A DNA stretch of 64,000 nt from the NCBI GenBank assembly GCA_016709545.1, contig JADJMO010000006.1:62001-126000 (forward strand), in the 5' to 3' direction. The notes under the pieces are model-generated. The model saw only the letters and a list, made by a program, of their open reading frames with translations, did no database searches and was not told where the DNA came from. Positions 1 to 11,600 of this stretch are shown in pieces. The stretch's first letter is position 1. Every line of letters starts with the position of its first letter. The position numbers were made by a program, and so were the translations under genes. This DNA is from Myxococcales bacterium (GTDB lineage Bacteria > Myxococcota_A > Polyangia > Polyangiales > JADJMO01).

Positions 1-1
1 T

Positions 2-3000
2 GGCCGGGACCGCATCCTCGCGAAGCTCGCCGACCAGCTCGCCGACCGACTTCCCGCCCTGCTGCGTGAGCTCGGGCGAGACGAGCTGCGTGCCGTCAGC
101 CGTCGGCATGGCCTCGACGCGAGCGCGCGAGCGCGGGCCGACCTCCAGGCCCTCGTGTTGCGTGCCGCGGGGCAGGATCCGACCGCCGCGTCGCTTCGTC
201 CCCCTGCCGCCTCCGCCAACGGCCTCCCCTCGAAGGGGCAGATCGTCCACGCGCGTCACCGGCAGTGGCTGGTCGACGAGGTGGTCTCGGGCACCGGCGA
301 CGAGTCGTCCCTGGTCCGCCTCGTCTGTCTCGACGACGACGACCCTGGCCGGCATCTCGATGTGCTGTGGGACCTCGAGCTCGGTGCACGTGTCGTCGCG
401 CCCGAGGCGCACGGCCTCGGCGCCGTCGCCCGGCTCGATCCGCCGACGCAGTTCGGCGCCTACCTGCACGCGCTGAAGTGGAGCGCCGTCAGCGCGGCCG
501 ACGCCAACCGCTTCCAGGCGCCGTTTCGCGCCGGCATCAAGCTCATGGCGCACCAGCTCACGCCGTTGATGAAGGCGCTCGAGCTGCCGCGCGCGAACCT
601 GTTCATCGCCGACGACGTCGGCCTCGGGAAGACCATCGAGGCGGGGCTCGTGCTGCAGGAACTGATCCTGCGCCAGCAGGCGAGCTTCGTGCTCGTCGTG
701 TGCCCCGCCTCGGTGTGCCTGCAGTGGCAGAGCGAGATGCAACGCCGCTTCGGTCTGCGCTTCGAGGTGATGACGCGCCAGTTCGTGGCGTACCGCCGGC
801 AGGAGCGCGGGTTCGGCACCAACCCGTGGAGCACCCACAACCGCTTCATCGTCTCGCACTCGCTGCTTCGCCGCCCCGAGTACCGCGACCCGCTGCTGCA
901 CCACCTCGGCGAGCGCGCCCGCAAGGGGCTGATCCTCGACGAGGCTCACGTCGCGGCGCCGGCGTCGGCGAGCAAGTACGCGACCGACACCGACATCACG
1001 CGCACGATCCGCGATCTCGCCCCGCGGTTCGACAACCGCCTGTTCCTGAGCGCGACGCCCCACAACGGGCACAGCAACAGCTTCAGCGCGCTGCTCGAGA
1101 TCCTCGATCCGGTCCGCTTCACGCGTGGCGTGCCCGTCGAGGGGAAGAAGGATCTCGAGGCGATCATGGTCCGGCGCCTCAAGCGCGACCTCCGCCAGCT
1201 CGGCGTCGAGCAGTTCCCGCGGCGCATGCTCGTGCAGATGGCGTTGCGAAACGTGGGCGGCACCTGGCGACTCGAGAGCACGAGCTACGACGCGGAGACC
1301 GGCGACGAGCAGAAGCCGATCGTGACGACGCTCGGCCAGGGGGAGCCCATCGAGCTCACGCTCGGCGCGAAGCTCGCGCGGTACACCGAGCTGTGCGCAC
1401 CGGCGTCAGGCCAGGGGCGGCTGCCGTTCATCCACATGCAGCAGCGCCTTCTTTCCAGCCCCGAAGCGTTCGCGCGCACCATCGAGGCGCACGCGCAGGG
1501 GCTGGTGAAGAAAGGCGGCGTCGTTGCGGCGCCGCAGCAACGGAAGCTCGTAGCCGTGAAGGCGGGGTCGAAGAAGGCGTCGGTCGAGGTCGAAGCGGAC
1601 CCTGAGACCCACGGCGTGTCCGACGACGTGCTCGCCGAGGAGAGCGAGGCCGCCGTCCGCGCAGCGAGCGCGGCGTTGCCGAGCCCCACCGAGGAGGCCC
1701 AGGGGCTGCTCTCGGAGATGCGGGCGCTGGCGGCGAAGGCCCGGCAGGAGCCCGACGCGAAGTCGACCGCGCTCCTCGCCTGGCTGCGTGAGCACCTCTG
1801 CCCGGCCATAGGCCAGCCCGACGACAAGCGAGCGAGTCGGGCGTGGAAGCCGCGGCGCGCGATCATCTTCACCGAGTACGCCGACACCAAGCGGTACTTG
1901 GTCGAGCTGCTCTCCTCGGCCATCGAGCACACCGACGACGGTGAGCATCGAATCCTGCAGTTCCACGGCGGCATGGGCGACGAGGCCCGCGACGAGGTGC
2001 AGCGGGCGTTCAACAGCAAGCCCGAGGATCACCCCGTGCGGATCCTCGTGGCGACCGATGCGGCCCGGGAAGGCGTGAACCTTCAGGCACACTGCGCGGA
2101 CCTGTTCCACTTCGACGTGCCGTGGAACCCGAGCCGCATGGAGCAGCGCAACGGCCGCATCGACCGAACGTTGCAGCCGGCCCACGAGGTGCGCTGCCAC
2201 TACTTCGTCTACCCTGATCGCACAGAAGATCAGGTGCTCGAGACGGTCGTACGGAAGATCGCGACGGTGCAGCGCGAGCTCGGATCGCTCGGGGCCGTGC
2301 TCCTCGGGCAGATCGAGACCGTGCTCGAGGACGGCATCACCGCGAATGCGCGGCCCGCGATCGAGAAGATCGGGTCGGACGCGAAGACCGCTACCGTCGA
2401 CGCCGAGCTCGAGGCTCGCCGCGAGGATCTGGAAGCAGTCCGTGCCGAGGTCGAGCGCGCCGGGCGACGGCTGGAGAGCTCTCGGAAGGCGCTCGAGGTG
2501 CAGCCCGATGCGCTGCGCGGCGTCGTCGACATCGGGCTCGCGCTCGCCGCCGCGCCCTCCCCTCGAACCCGCCGCAACAACGAGCGACGGCAAGCCCACC
2601 TACGCGCTGCCCACGCTCGACCGGTCGTGGACGTGACCCTCGACACGCTCCGGCCGCCGAGGGGCAGGAACGAGGAGTTCTGGGAGTGGCGGCAGAAGCC
2701 CCCGCGGCCGGTGACGTTCCATCCGCTCCCGACCATGTCGGAGGGGGCCGAGCAGCTCCACCTCGCCCACCCGTTCGTGAGGCGCATCCTCGACCGATTC
2801 CTCGCCCAGGGGTTCGGCGCCCACGACCTCACCCGCGTCACCGCGGTCGTCGCCCCCGACGAGAGCGTGGTGCGCGTGGTGGCGTTCGCGAGGCTCACGT
2901 TGTTCGGTGCGGGCGCCGCCCGCCTCCACGACCAGCTCGTTCCGATCGCGGCGGCATGGTCGGGAGAGGCGAGCGACGTGAAGCCGTACAAGGATCGGGC

Positions 3001-3460
3001 AACGGCGGTGGCCGCGGTCGCGTCGACCGAGAGGCTCCTGGCGACCGGTGCCCGCGTCCCGAACGCGACGATCTCGAAGCGCATCCAGCAGCACTCCGAC
3101 GCGCTCTTCCGCGCCTTGTGGCCGCACCTCGAAGCCGAGGCCGACGCGATTGCGATGGAGGCCAGGAAGGGGCTCACCGAGCGCGCCCGTCGTGAAGCCG
3201 GCGAGCTACGGACGCTGCTCGGTCGGCAGCGCCTTGTCATCGACGCCGCCGAAGCGCGCCTGCGGCAGTCCGACCTCTTCAACTTGCAGGACAAGGAGCA
3301 GAAGCGGCAGGTCGACCTCGATCTCAAGCACCTCGAGAAGCGCCGCGAGGCCGCGGCGGGCGAGATGGAGACCGAGCCGGCAGCGATCGAGGCGCTCTAC
3401 GACGTGCGCATGGTCCGGCTCACGCCGATCGGGCTGGCGTCGCCTACCCAGAGTCGATGA
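2..3460 (+). CDS. drmD: DISARM class 1 SNF2-type helicase DrmD (5' end outside window)
   Basis: Superfamily 2 ATPase of the class 1 DISARM defence system. Counting from the GTG at 155, Walker A (DDVGLGKT) is near residues 153-160, the DEAH box near 262-265 and motif III (SATPHNGH) near 299. A C-terminal helicase half follows, with the arginine-finger region GRIDRT, then a long Glu/Arg-rich helical tail. The frame is open to the left edge, so the gene may start upstream. Codons before 155 encode a helical stretch resembling a SAP-type nucleic-acid-binding motif (DELRAVSRRHGLD). GTG 155 is the alternative start and gives about 1101 residues, a normal length for DrmD. The methylase ATG follows one base after the stop. 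Identification rests on family motifs plus the neighbouring drmMI, drmA, drmB and drmC. This is the only long DISARM gene here without an internal frameshift. Confidence 0.85.
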   Translation, partial: GRDRILAKLADQLADRLPALLRELGRDELRAVSRRHGLDASARARADLQALVLRAAGQDPTAASLRPPAASANGLPSKGQIVHARHRQWLVDEVVSGTGDESSLVRLVCLDDDDPGRHLDVLWDLELGARVVAPEAHGLGAVARLDPPTQFGAYLHALKWSAVSAADANRFQAPFRAGIKLMAHQLTPLMKALELPRANLFIADDVGLGKTIEAGLVLQELILRQQASFVLVVCPASVCLQWQSEMQRRFGLRFEVMTRQFVAYRRQERGFGTNPWSTHNRFIVSHSLLRRPEYRDPLLHHLGERARKGLILDEAHVAAPASASKYATDTDITRTIRDLAPRFDNRLFLSATPHNGHSNSFSALLEILDPVRFTRGVPVEGKKDLEAIMVRRLKRDLRQLGVEQFPRRMLVQMALRNVGGTWRLESTSYDAETGDEQKPIVTTLGQGEPIELTLGAKLARYTELCAPASGQGRLPFIHMQQRLLSSPEAFARTIEAHAQGLVKKGGVVAAPQQRKLVAVKAGSKKASVEVEADPETHGVSDDVLAEESEAAVRAASAALPSPTEEAQGLLSEMRALAAKARQEPDAKSTALLAWLREHLCPAIGQPDDKRASRAWKPRRAIIFTEYADTKRYLVELLSSAIEHTDDGEHRILQFHGGMGDEARDEVQRAFNSKPEDHPVRILVATDAAREGVNLQAHCADLFHFDVPWNPSRMEQRNGRIDRTLQPAHEVRCHYFVYPDRTEDQVLETVVRKIATVQRELGSLGAVLLGQIETVLEDGITANARPAIEKIGSDAKTATVDAELEARREDLEAVRAEVERAGRRLESSRKALEVQPDALRGVVDIGLALAAAPSPRTRRNNERRQAHLRAAHARPVVDVTLDTLRPPRGRNEEFWEWRQKPPRPVTFHPLPTMSEGAEQLHLAHPFVRRILDRFLAQGFGAHDLTRVTAVVAPDESVVRVVAFARLTLFGAGAARLHDQLVPIAAAWSGEASDVKPYKDRATAVAAVASTERLLATGARVPNATISKRIQQHSDALFRALWPHLEAEADAIAMEARKGLTERARREAGELRTLLGRQRLVIDAAEARLRQSDLFNLQDKEQKRQVDLDLKHLEKRREAAAGEMETEPAAIEALYDVRMVRLTPIGLASPTQSR

Positions 3461-3461
3461 C

Positions 3462-6400
3462 ATGAGCCGCCGCGCGACCGCGACGTCATCTTCCACAAGA
3501 AGTGGCTCGGCTACGCGGAGCCGATCGAAGGGCTCGTCTTCAGCGTGCCGGCGCTGGTCGACGCGCAGATCGCGCCCGAAGAGCAGAAGGAGCTCTCGAT
3601 CGCCTTCGAGGCGCAGCTCGTGCTCGGCCCCGCGCCGATGGGCGCGGACGCGGAGAAGAAGAAGCGCGAGCCGATCGAGCCACCTCGGATCCAGTCCGTC
3701 GAGGCCTTCTTCAAGGAGTTCCTCGGCTACTCGCAGCAAGAGATGTTCGTCCCCCGCGCCGAGCTGCCGGCGGACCTGATGTTCTACGCCGCCGAGGGGC
3801 AGCAGGAGATCCGCCCGACGTTCGCGCTCGGGCGCGGCCCCTTCAAGTCGGACGATCCGTTCGCGGCCTTCGAAGACACGCCCAAGGCCGCCACCACGGC
3901 GGATCCCAACGCCAAGCCCTGGTTTGCGCTCGTCTGGGATCTTGGCGCGGACGCGCGCCCCAGGGAGCTCGGGGCGCTCACGGCCGAACCGATCGACCTC
4001 GACGCCCCCGAAGCCGTCACTGGTCCGTGGCGCTACCCGCCGACCGCGAAGCTCGAGCGGCTGCTCCGCCACACCGGCATCCCGATCGGCTTCCTCTTCA
4101 ACGGCCAGCACTTGCGGCTCGTCTACGCGCCCGCCGGCGAGTCGACCGCGCACCTCACGTTCCGCGTCGAGCACATGCGTGGGGCCGAGGGGCGCACGCT
4201 GCTGACGGCCCTCGATCTGCTACTCCACGCCCGGCGGCAGCACACCGCCGCGCCTGAGCACACGCTCGAGGGGCTGCTCGGCGAGAGCCGACGTCGTCAG
4301 GCCGACGTCACCGAGGAGCTCGCGAAGCAGGTCTTCGAGGCGGTGGAGAGCCTTCTCGCCGGCTTCGAGGCCGCGGCCACCCGCGACTGCAGCGGCGACA
4401 AGCTCGATTGGCTCCGCCCGGCGCTCGAGGCCGAGGGGGACCACTTGTACCAGGGGCGTCCTCTCCGTCGTGCTCCGCCTCGTGTTCCTCCTCTACGCCG
4501 AGGACCAGGCGCTCCTCCCCGTCGAGCACAAGACCTACGCCCAGCACCTGAGCCTGTCGGGGTTGTACGCCCACCTGAGCCACGACGCCGGAGCGCACCC
4601 CGAGAGCATGCACCACCGCTTCGGCGCGTACGGGCAGCTCCTCGCGCTCTTCCGCGCTGTCTTCTTTGGCGTGAAGCACGGCTCGCTCGAGCTGCCGCCG
4701 CGCCGCGGTCGCCTCTTCGATCCGAACGCTTACCCCTTCCTCGAAGGCGGCCTGCCCGAGTGGACGGCCGCCGTGGTGGATCCTGCAGCGCGCGCCGCGG
4801 CGAGGCCGCCGAGCATCGACGACGGGACGATCTACCGGATGATGCACCGGCTGGTCGTCTTCGCCGGGCAGCGCCTCAGCTACCGCACGCTCGACGTCGA
4901 GCAGATCGGGAGCGTCTACGAGTCGCTCATGGGCTACCACGTCGTGCGCGTCGCGAGCCACGCGGTGCGCATCGGCAAGCATGGCGTGTGGGTTGAGACC
5001 GACGCGCTCCGGCGCATGACGCCGAGCGATCGCGCCCGCTACCTCAAGGAAACGTGCGGCCTGAATCCCGGCCCCGCCCAGGCGATTGAGAAGGTTGTGA
5101 AGGAAGCCGGCGCTGACGACCAGGCGCTCTTCGAGGGGCTCTGCGAACACGCTGTCGGTAAGAGGTCGGAGCTGCCGCGGCACAGCGTCGCCACGCAGCG
5201 GCTGGTGCTGCAGCCGGGGGACGAGCGTCGCCGCACGGGCAGCCACTACACACCTCGCTCGCTGACCGACAAGGTCGTCAAGCGCACCCTCGAGCCGCTG
5301 CTCGCCTGCCTCGGCGAGGACCGGACGCCTGAGAAGATCCTCCAGCTCAAGATCTGCGATCCGGCGATGGGGTCGGGTGCCTTTCTCGTCGCCGCGTGCC
5401 GTGAGCTCGCGAGCGAGATCGTCGCCGCGTGGACACGTCTCGGGCAGCTCGCGGCCATCATTGAGAAGTACGGCGACGCGCACCTGCACGCCCGACGCCT
5501 CGTTGCGCAGCGGTGCCTGTACGGCGTCGACAAGAACGCAGCCGCGGTGGAGCTCGCGAAGCTTTCACTCTGGCTCGTGACCTTGAGCCGGCAGTTGCCA
5601 TTCACGTTCGTCGACCACGCACTGCGGCACGGGGACAGTTTGGTCGGCCTCGACTTCAAGCAGATCGAGGCGTTCCACTGGGCCCCGCCGGGACAGGTCG
5701 AGACGGTCCGCGTGCTGCTGCGGGATGCGTTGGACCAGGCCGTCGATCTTCGGCAGCAAATCTGGCGCTGGCCGAATACGACGATCCGGCCTCGCAGGCC
5801 GAGAAGCGGCGGCTGTTCGAGTTCTCGCAGCAGGCGGTCGACCGGGTGCGCACGATCGCCGATGTGTGCGTGGGAGCCTTCTTCACCGCGACAAAGGACA
5901 CGGTGCGCGAAACCGAGCGCACGAAGCGGCTTGCCCTAGTCGAGCGTTGGATCGGTGGCGAGGGCGAGAAGGCGAACGATGCCCGAGTCCAGGTCGAAGC
6001 ACTCGCGGCAGAAGCGCGGAGATCTCTCGCACCGTTCCATTGGTGGATCGAGTTTCCGGAAGTGTTCTTCGAGGAACGCCCGGATCCGCTCGAAGGGGGG
6101 CAAGTGAACGGCGTAGCGATGATGGACGCGGTCGTTGGAAATCCTCCATTCCTGGGCCAGAAGTACGTGGAAGCAACATACGGTTCCGCTTACCGTGATT
6201 GGCTTTTTCAAACCACAAGTGGGGCTCGCGGCCGAGGCGACTTGTGCGCGTTTTTCTTCGTCGCGCATCCGCAATGCTAGGCAGGAGTGGCGCGCTATGC
6301 TTGGTCGCTACCAATACCATTGCGCAAGGGGACACTCGTGATAGCGGGCTTCTTGCTATCCTTCATCATGGCGGGAGAATCTTCGACGCGACCGTCAATC

Positions 6401-7631
6401 TTCCTTGGCCAGGCGATGCTTCCGTGATGGTCGACATCGTGGCGATCGCGGTCGGAAGCGCGATGTCTAAGGCGCGTGTGTCCCACAACGGTCGCCCTGC
6501 CACCGAGGTTAGCGCATCGCTCGAGCCCAGAAGGAGTCGCGGCGAGCTATTCACGTTAGCGTCGAACCTCGGGCTCAACTTCAACGGCGTGAACATCGGT
6601 GGGAATGGATTTCTGGTCAGCGCAGCTCAGTACGAACTGTTGAGTTCTATCGGAGCAAATGGCGAGCGTCTCTTACCGTATGTGGGCGGCGAAGACCTAA
6701 ATAGCTCTCCAGTGCAGCGATCGGCTCGCTATGTGATCGATTTCACTGGACTCTCTCTCTCCGAGACAACTCGGTACCCTGAACTTCGAGCGGTGGTTGA
6801 AGCCGAAGTGCGTCCTCACCGCGAGGCAGCCGCGACAACGCCCACGGGCGCCGAGTACGGGAGAACTGGTGGTTGTTTAGAGAGCAGCAGCCCGCGCTCC
6901 GAAAGATGCTCGGCTCGCTGCGTCGGTGTATTGTCACGTGCGTCTACTCCAAGCACCTGGCGTTCTCCATCGCTCAGACGGATGTCGTATACAACAACAA
7001 GGTGAGTGTTTTTGGCTTGGAGCGACTCTCTGCCCTGACCGTTCTTCAATCGAGGGTGCATGAAGCATTTGCGAGGCTTCTCTCGCCGACCCTTGAAGAC
7101 CGTCTTGCCTACGCCCCGTCTCGATGCTTCACGACGTTCGCGTTCCCGGAGCATGATCCGCGCGCCGTGATCCCGGAGCTTGAGGCCATCGGCGAGCGCC
7201 TTTACGACGCTCGCGCGAAGTACATGCTTGACACGAGCCAGGGGCTCACCAAGACGTACAATGCGCTGAAGGATCCGGCGTGCGACGATCCGCGCATCCT
7301 CGACCTGCGGGCGCTACACGAGGAGATGGATCGCGCAGTGCTCTCAGCGTACCGATGGAACGTCCCGGTTCCATCGTACTGCCCGAAGTCGGACGCGGAT
7401 CGCGCCGCGATCCAGGCCTTCGAGGACGAGGTGATCGACCGGCTCTACGTGCTCAACGCCGAGCGGGCGCGGGAGGAGCAGCTGCTGGGGCTCGGGGGGA
7501 AGAAGAAGGCGGCGCGGGTGGGTGATGACGGTGAGGAGGAGGACCGTGGCGCGGCAGCGGCGCCCCCGGCGAAGAAGGGGCGGAAAGCGAAGGGGAGTGG
7601 TGGCGAGGGCGGGCAGGGGGACTTGTTCTAG
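3462..7631 (+). CDS. drmMI: DISARM class 1 N6-adenine DNA methyltransferase DrmMI (frameshifted as sequenced)
   Basis: Large Eco57I-like adenine methyltransferase that in DISARM marks host DNA as self. SAM-binding motif I (DPAMGSGAFLVAA) lies near 5358-5395 and catalytic motif IV (NPPFLGQ) near 6139-6160. A Lys-rich tail ends in GGQGDLF. The expected start, MSRRDRDVIFHKKWLGYAEP, is recovered only if two extra bases in a CGCGCG run at about 3475 are ignored. Further single-base shifts lie near 4453 (G run), 5757, 6258 (T run) and 6857. Each time the next frame continues a sensible protein without loss, giving about 1390 residues in all. No nonsense substitution is seen between the shifts, so indel errors or very recent inactivation are both possible. 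Confidence 0.8.
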
Positions 7632-7664
7632 GAGCTGGCGTCAGCGGAGCCGGAGGTCGCGTCG

Positions 7665-8581
7665 ATGAACTTTGACGAACTTGTGAAGTCGCTTGACGAA
7701 GACGGCACCGACTCAGTCGATGCCCGGCTCCTGTCGCCATTCTGGGAAGAACGCTGGGTCGTGTACGCCGACCTTATCGCATTCGCTGAGCGTTCCCACA
7801 GTCAGCAGATCGTTGTGAACAACCTTGTTCGGTTCCATAGAGCCGTTTTGACGTCGACAGCGGCGCACGCAGGGCGTGTCTATCGAATGACCGATGCTGT
7901 ATTTGTTTCCTGCGACAGCCTATCCGCGGCTCTTGGCATTGCATCAAACATTCAGCACGAATGTCTTGGCATGAACCACAATGCCTACGTGAAGAAAGCG
8001 CCGCTCGCTGCCCACTTTACGATCCTGCCCCGCATCACGATTGGGTATGGAACGCTACTGCAGTTCGGGGAGGCGCCGCCGCCGGCACAACTGGCGGGGG
8101 CATTTCGACACGTTCGTTGCGGGGACTGCGCTGCTGAGCGCGTACGGCATCGAGAAGAAGAGCTCGGGCGGGTTGATTTTCAGTACATGCAAAATCACTT
8201 CAAGAACGCGTGTCGGTCGAGCCTCCCGCTCTTCGCGGATCGAATACGGATATCTGCCACACGGTTGCGTCGAAGTGGCTGGCATCGGTGGCGAGCTCAG
8301 ACGCGACTCACTGGCGCCACGACGGGGTCGTTGACGTTCCGTGGTTGTTGTTGCGACCGCGTTGCCCGAATCACTCAACCGAGCTTTGGACGGATGAGCA
8401 AGGCTCGCTCTCGCTGAAGCTGCAGGCCATGGAGGAAATCGGGACGCTCTGGAAGAACGACTTCCTGCTCCGCGCGCTCCCAGTGGACGTGGGAAAGCAT
8501 CACGCGGCTCTGCTCCGACACCTTGAGTTCATTCGGCAGGGACTCGCGGGGCGGAACGGTCTACGTCCCTGGGGGCAGTAG
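7665..8581 (+). CDS. Class III nucleotide-cyclase-like protein inside the DISARM locus (frameshifted)
   Basis: Not a standard DISARM component. The first 145 residues carry class III cyclase hallmarks: VVYADLIAF, with an Asp at residue 36 in the first metal-binding position, and RMTDAVF, with an Asp at residue 77 in the second. Then come a predicted helix (LSAALGIASNIQ) and a strand (RITIGYGTLL). After a shift near 8090 the frame continues as FVAGTALLSAYGIEKKSSGG, which resembles the G-x-A-x-x-x-A-x-x-x-E helix of cyclase homology domains. Another shift near 8190-8210 leads to a C-terminal region of about 120 residues with no recognised domain. It could be an active cyclase, a degenerate nucleotide-binding sensor or an unrelated fold. 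No Pycsar-type effector gene is visible nearby. The reconstruction needs two or three indels, so details of the middle are uncertain. Confidence 0.5.
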
Positions 8582-8584
8582 GTG

Positions 8585-8692
8585 ATGGCTACGCGCCTTG
8601 ACGAACGCGTTTGCGCTGCGCAGCGGCGGTTGTGCGCGAAGTGTGATGGCTGTCACAACGAATTTCCAGCGGCTTGCGGAGCACGCTCATGA
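8585..8692 (+). CDS. 35-residue cysteine-rich micro-ORF between the cyclase-like gene and drmA
   Basis: Short ORF starting at ATG 8585 (or GTG 8582, directly after the upstream TAG) and ending in a TGA that overlaps the drmA start as ATGA. The product has five Cys in 35 residues, spaced C-x6-C-x2-C-x2-C-x6-C, around the segment CAKCDGCHNEFPAAC. That spacing looks like a small zinc-knuckle. Stop/start coupling on both sides suggests translation within the operon, but so short an ORF could arise by chance. It could also be the displaced end of the upstream gene if another indel is present. Confidence 0.35.
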   Translation: MATRLDERVCAAQRRLCAKCDGCHNEFPAACGARS

Positions 8693-11600
8693 AGGAAACC
8701 GACGTCCGCGCCCGCCTCGTCGAGGCCCTCGAAGCCGATCTGATCGGTCCCTTCGTGCCGGACTCGCACGCGCAGGGCGGCCAGGAGGTCCTCGAGATCG
8801 CCCCATCGCGCTAGTATTTGACTGGCTTCCTCTCACCGCAGGGCGGTCGCGTGCCCGACGCCGACGACCGCGACTCCACCGACGACAACCTCGCGGCGGG
8901 AGCGAGAGCCAGGCCGAGGACGCCGGCGCCGACGAGCCCCCGCCGAAGCGACCGGTGCGTTTCCCCGCCTCGATGGGGCTCTCGGTCTTCTTGCCTCCCG
9001 TCGCCGCGTTCGCCGACACGGACTCGCTGGAGGTCGACGTCTGGTGGGCCGACTACGACAAGGTCGAGGTCGCGCTCGACCACAAAGACAAGAAGGTGAT
9101 CGGGTGGAAGCGCGTCCCGTTCGGCCCGACGCGCGTCCCCGTGCCGCTCGATCCGAAGAGGCTCGCCGACGGCGTCCCGATCCCGCTGTCGCGCGGCCTC
9201 CTGCTGAAGGGCGAGCTGCGCACGACGCAGATGGACGGGCTCCGGCCGGGGACGCGGGTCTTGAGCCTGTTCCTCGTGAACGACCGCGCGGTGCCGGAGC
9301 GAGATCGCGATCTCTCGTTCGCCTTCCAGGTGCGTCTGGAGCTCCACTACCGGCGCGGGTTCGAGTGCCGCCCGAACCGACGTGGTGAGGACGGCAACGA
9401 CGAGGACCAGCGCGTGCTCGCCCTCACGTTCCGTGACCACATGGAGTGGGCCGTCGGGCACAACACGAGCGTCGAGCGCCCGGCCCGCGACGCGCACGGC
9501 AATGTCGTCCGCCTCCGCACGACCCAGCTCCCCTGGTTCGAGGTCCCCCGCGTCGACCACACGGCGGTGAAGGACGCCACCATGGGGATGGCGGCCCTCG
9601 CGAAGCTCACGCCGGCCGGCCTGAAGAACGCGCTGACGCCGCTCGTCGAGGAGTACGCGAAGTGGATCGACGGACAGCGGTACACACAGCTCGATCGACC
9701 GTCGCTCGACGGCACCCGCAACGACCTGATGGTGAAGGCGACGCGGGCCAAGGAGCGCATCGAGGAGGGGATCGCGCTGCTCGTCAACGGCGACGCGCAC
9801 GCGTTGCGGTCGTTCCAGCTCGCCAACCAGGCGATGCACGTGGCCGCCCTGCAGGCCGACAAGCTGCGCGGAGGACCCACGCTACAAGGACGGTCGGCTT
9901 CCGGAGTGGCGCCCGTTCCAGCTCGCGTTCGTGCTGATGAACCTGCCTTCGATCGTCGACGGCGAGCACGCCGACCGGAAGCTCGCCGAGCTGATCTACT
10001 TCCCGACCGGCGGCGGCAAGACCGAGGCGTACCTCGGGCTGATCGCCTTCACGCTGCTGCTCCGGCGCATCCGAGGGCAAGGGACGGCCCACGAGGGGCG
10101 CGGCGTCGCGGTGCTGCTCCGTTACACCCTCCGCCTGCTCACGCTCGACCAGCTCGGACGCGCGGCGACCCTCATGTGTGCGCTCGAGGAGCTGCGACGG
10201 AGGAACCCGCAGGAGCTCGGGAACGCCCGCTTCACGGTCGGCCTCTGGGTCGGCGCGAGCGCGAGCGCCAACCGCCTGAAGGACGTGCACCAGGCGCTTA
10301 CCGACTACACGCCTGGCCGCACCGACTCGCCGTTCCCGCTCACGACGTGCCCGTGGTGCGGCGAGGCGATCAAGATCCAGAACATCAAGCTCGTCGACGA
10401 CGACGGCAAGCCGACCAAGAAGAACTTCGCCCGCGCCGCGGTCTATTGCGACGGGGGCGCGTGCCTCTACACCGAGGCGAAGGTCCCCGGGCTCGGCCTG
10501 CCAGTGCTCTTCGTCGACGAGCAGATCTACGAGGAGGTCCCGAGCTTCATCGTCGCGACGGTCGACAAGTTCGCGATGATGCCGTGGCGCGGCGACGCCG
10601 GCATGCTCTTCGGCCGCGCGACGCACCTCGACGACAACCGCGCCTACGGCGTGATGGAGAGCGCGCCGGCGCGCGCGCGACCGCTCCCCGAGGGGCTACT
10701 CCCGCCAGAGTTGATCGTGCAGGACGAGCTGCACCTGATCAGCGGCCCGCTCGGCACGATGGTCGGCTTGTACGAGGCCGCCGTCGACTACCTGTGCGAG
10801 CACCCGATCGGCGGCCCCCCGTCGACCGAAGGTCATCTGCTCGACGGCCACGGTGCGGAGGGCGCGAGAGCAGATCCAGGCACTCTTCGCCCGACCGATG
10901 AGCCTCTTCCCGCCGCGAGGGATCCTCGAAGGCGACAACTTCTTCTCACGGGTGCGCCACGACGAGCCCGGACGGCTCTACGTCGGCGTCGGCGCCCCCG
11001 GCCGCGCGCTTCGCGCCGTATCGGTCCGCACCTACGCGCTGCTGCTCGCGGCCGCGCAAAAGCACTTCAACAAGAACGGCGATCCAAAGCAGCCGGCCGA
11101 TCCGTACATGACGCTCGTCGGCTACTTCAACAGCCTGCGCGAGCTCGGGGGCATGCGGCGCCTGGTCGAGGACGAGGTGCGCAACCGCGTGCTCGACATC
11201 GAGGGGGAGAAGAAGCCGCTGCACTTCGTCGGGCCGCATCCGTGGGCGGCGAACCGAAAGCTCGAGATGCCGGCGGAGCTCACATCGCGGCCAGCCGACC
11301 GAGCGACTGAAGGAGACCAAGAAGCGCCTGGTGCACGTCGCGCGAAGCTCGACGAGGGATCCGCTCGACGTCGTGCTCGCCTCCAACATGATCTCGGTCG
11401 GCCTCGACATCGACCGCCTGGGGCTGATGGTCGTCACCGGCCAGCCGAAGACGACGAGCGAGTACATCCAGGCCACGAGCCGCGTCGGACGGGCATACCC
11501 AGGCCTCGTCGTCACCTGCCTCAACGTGATGCGACCGCGTGACCGTTCGCACTACGAGCGGTTCGTCTCGTACCACGAGAGCTTCTACCGCGAGGTTGAG

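Noticed and set aside
7665..8581. Full Pycsar system (cyclase plus effector)
   Set aside because: No TIR, membrane or cNMP-binding effector gene is adjacent, so only a cyclase-like domain is claimed.
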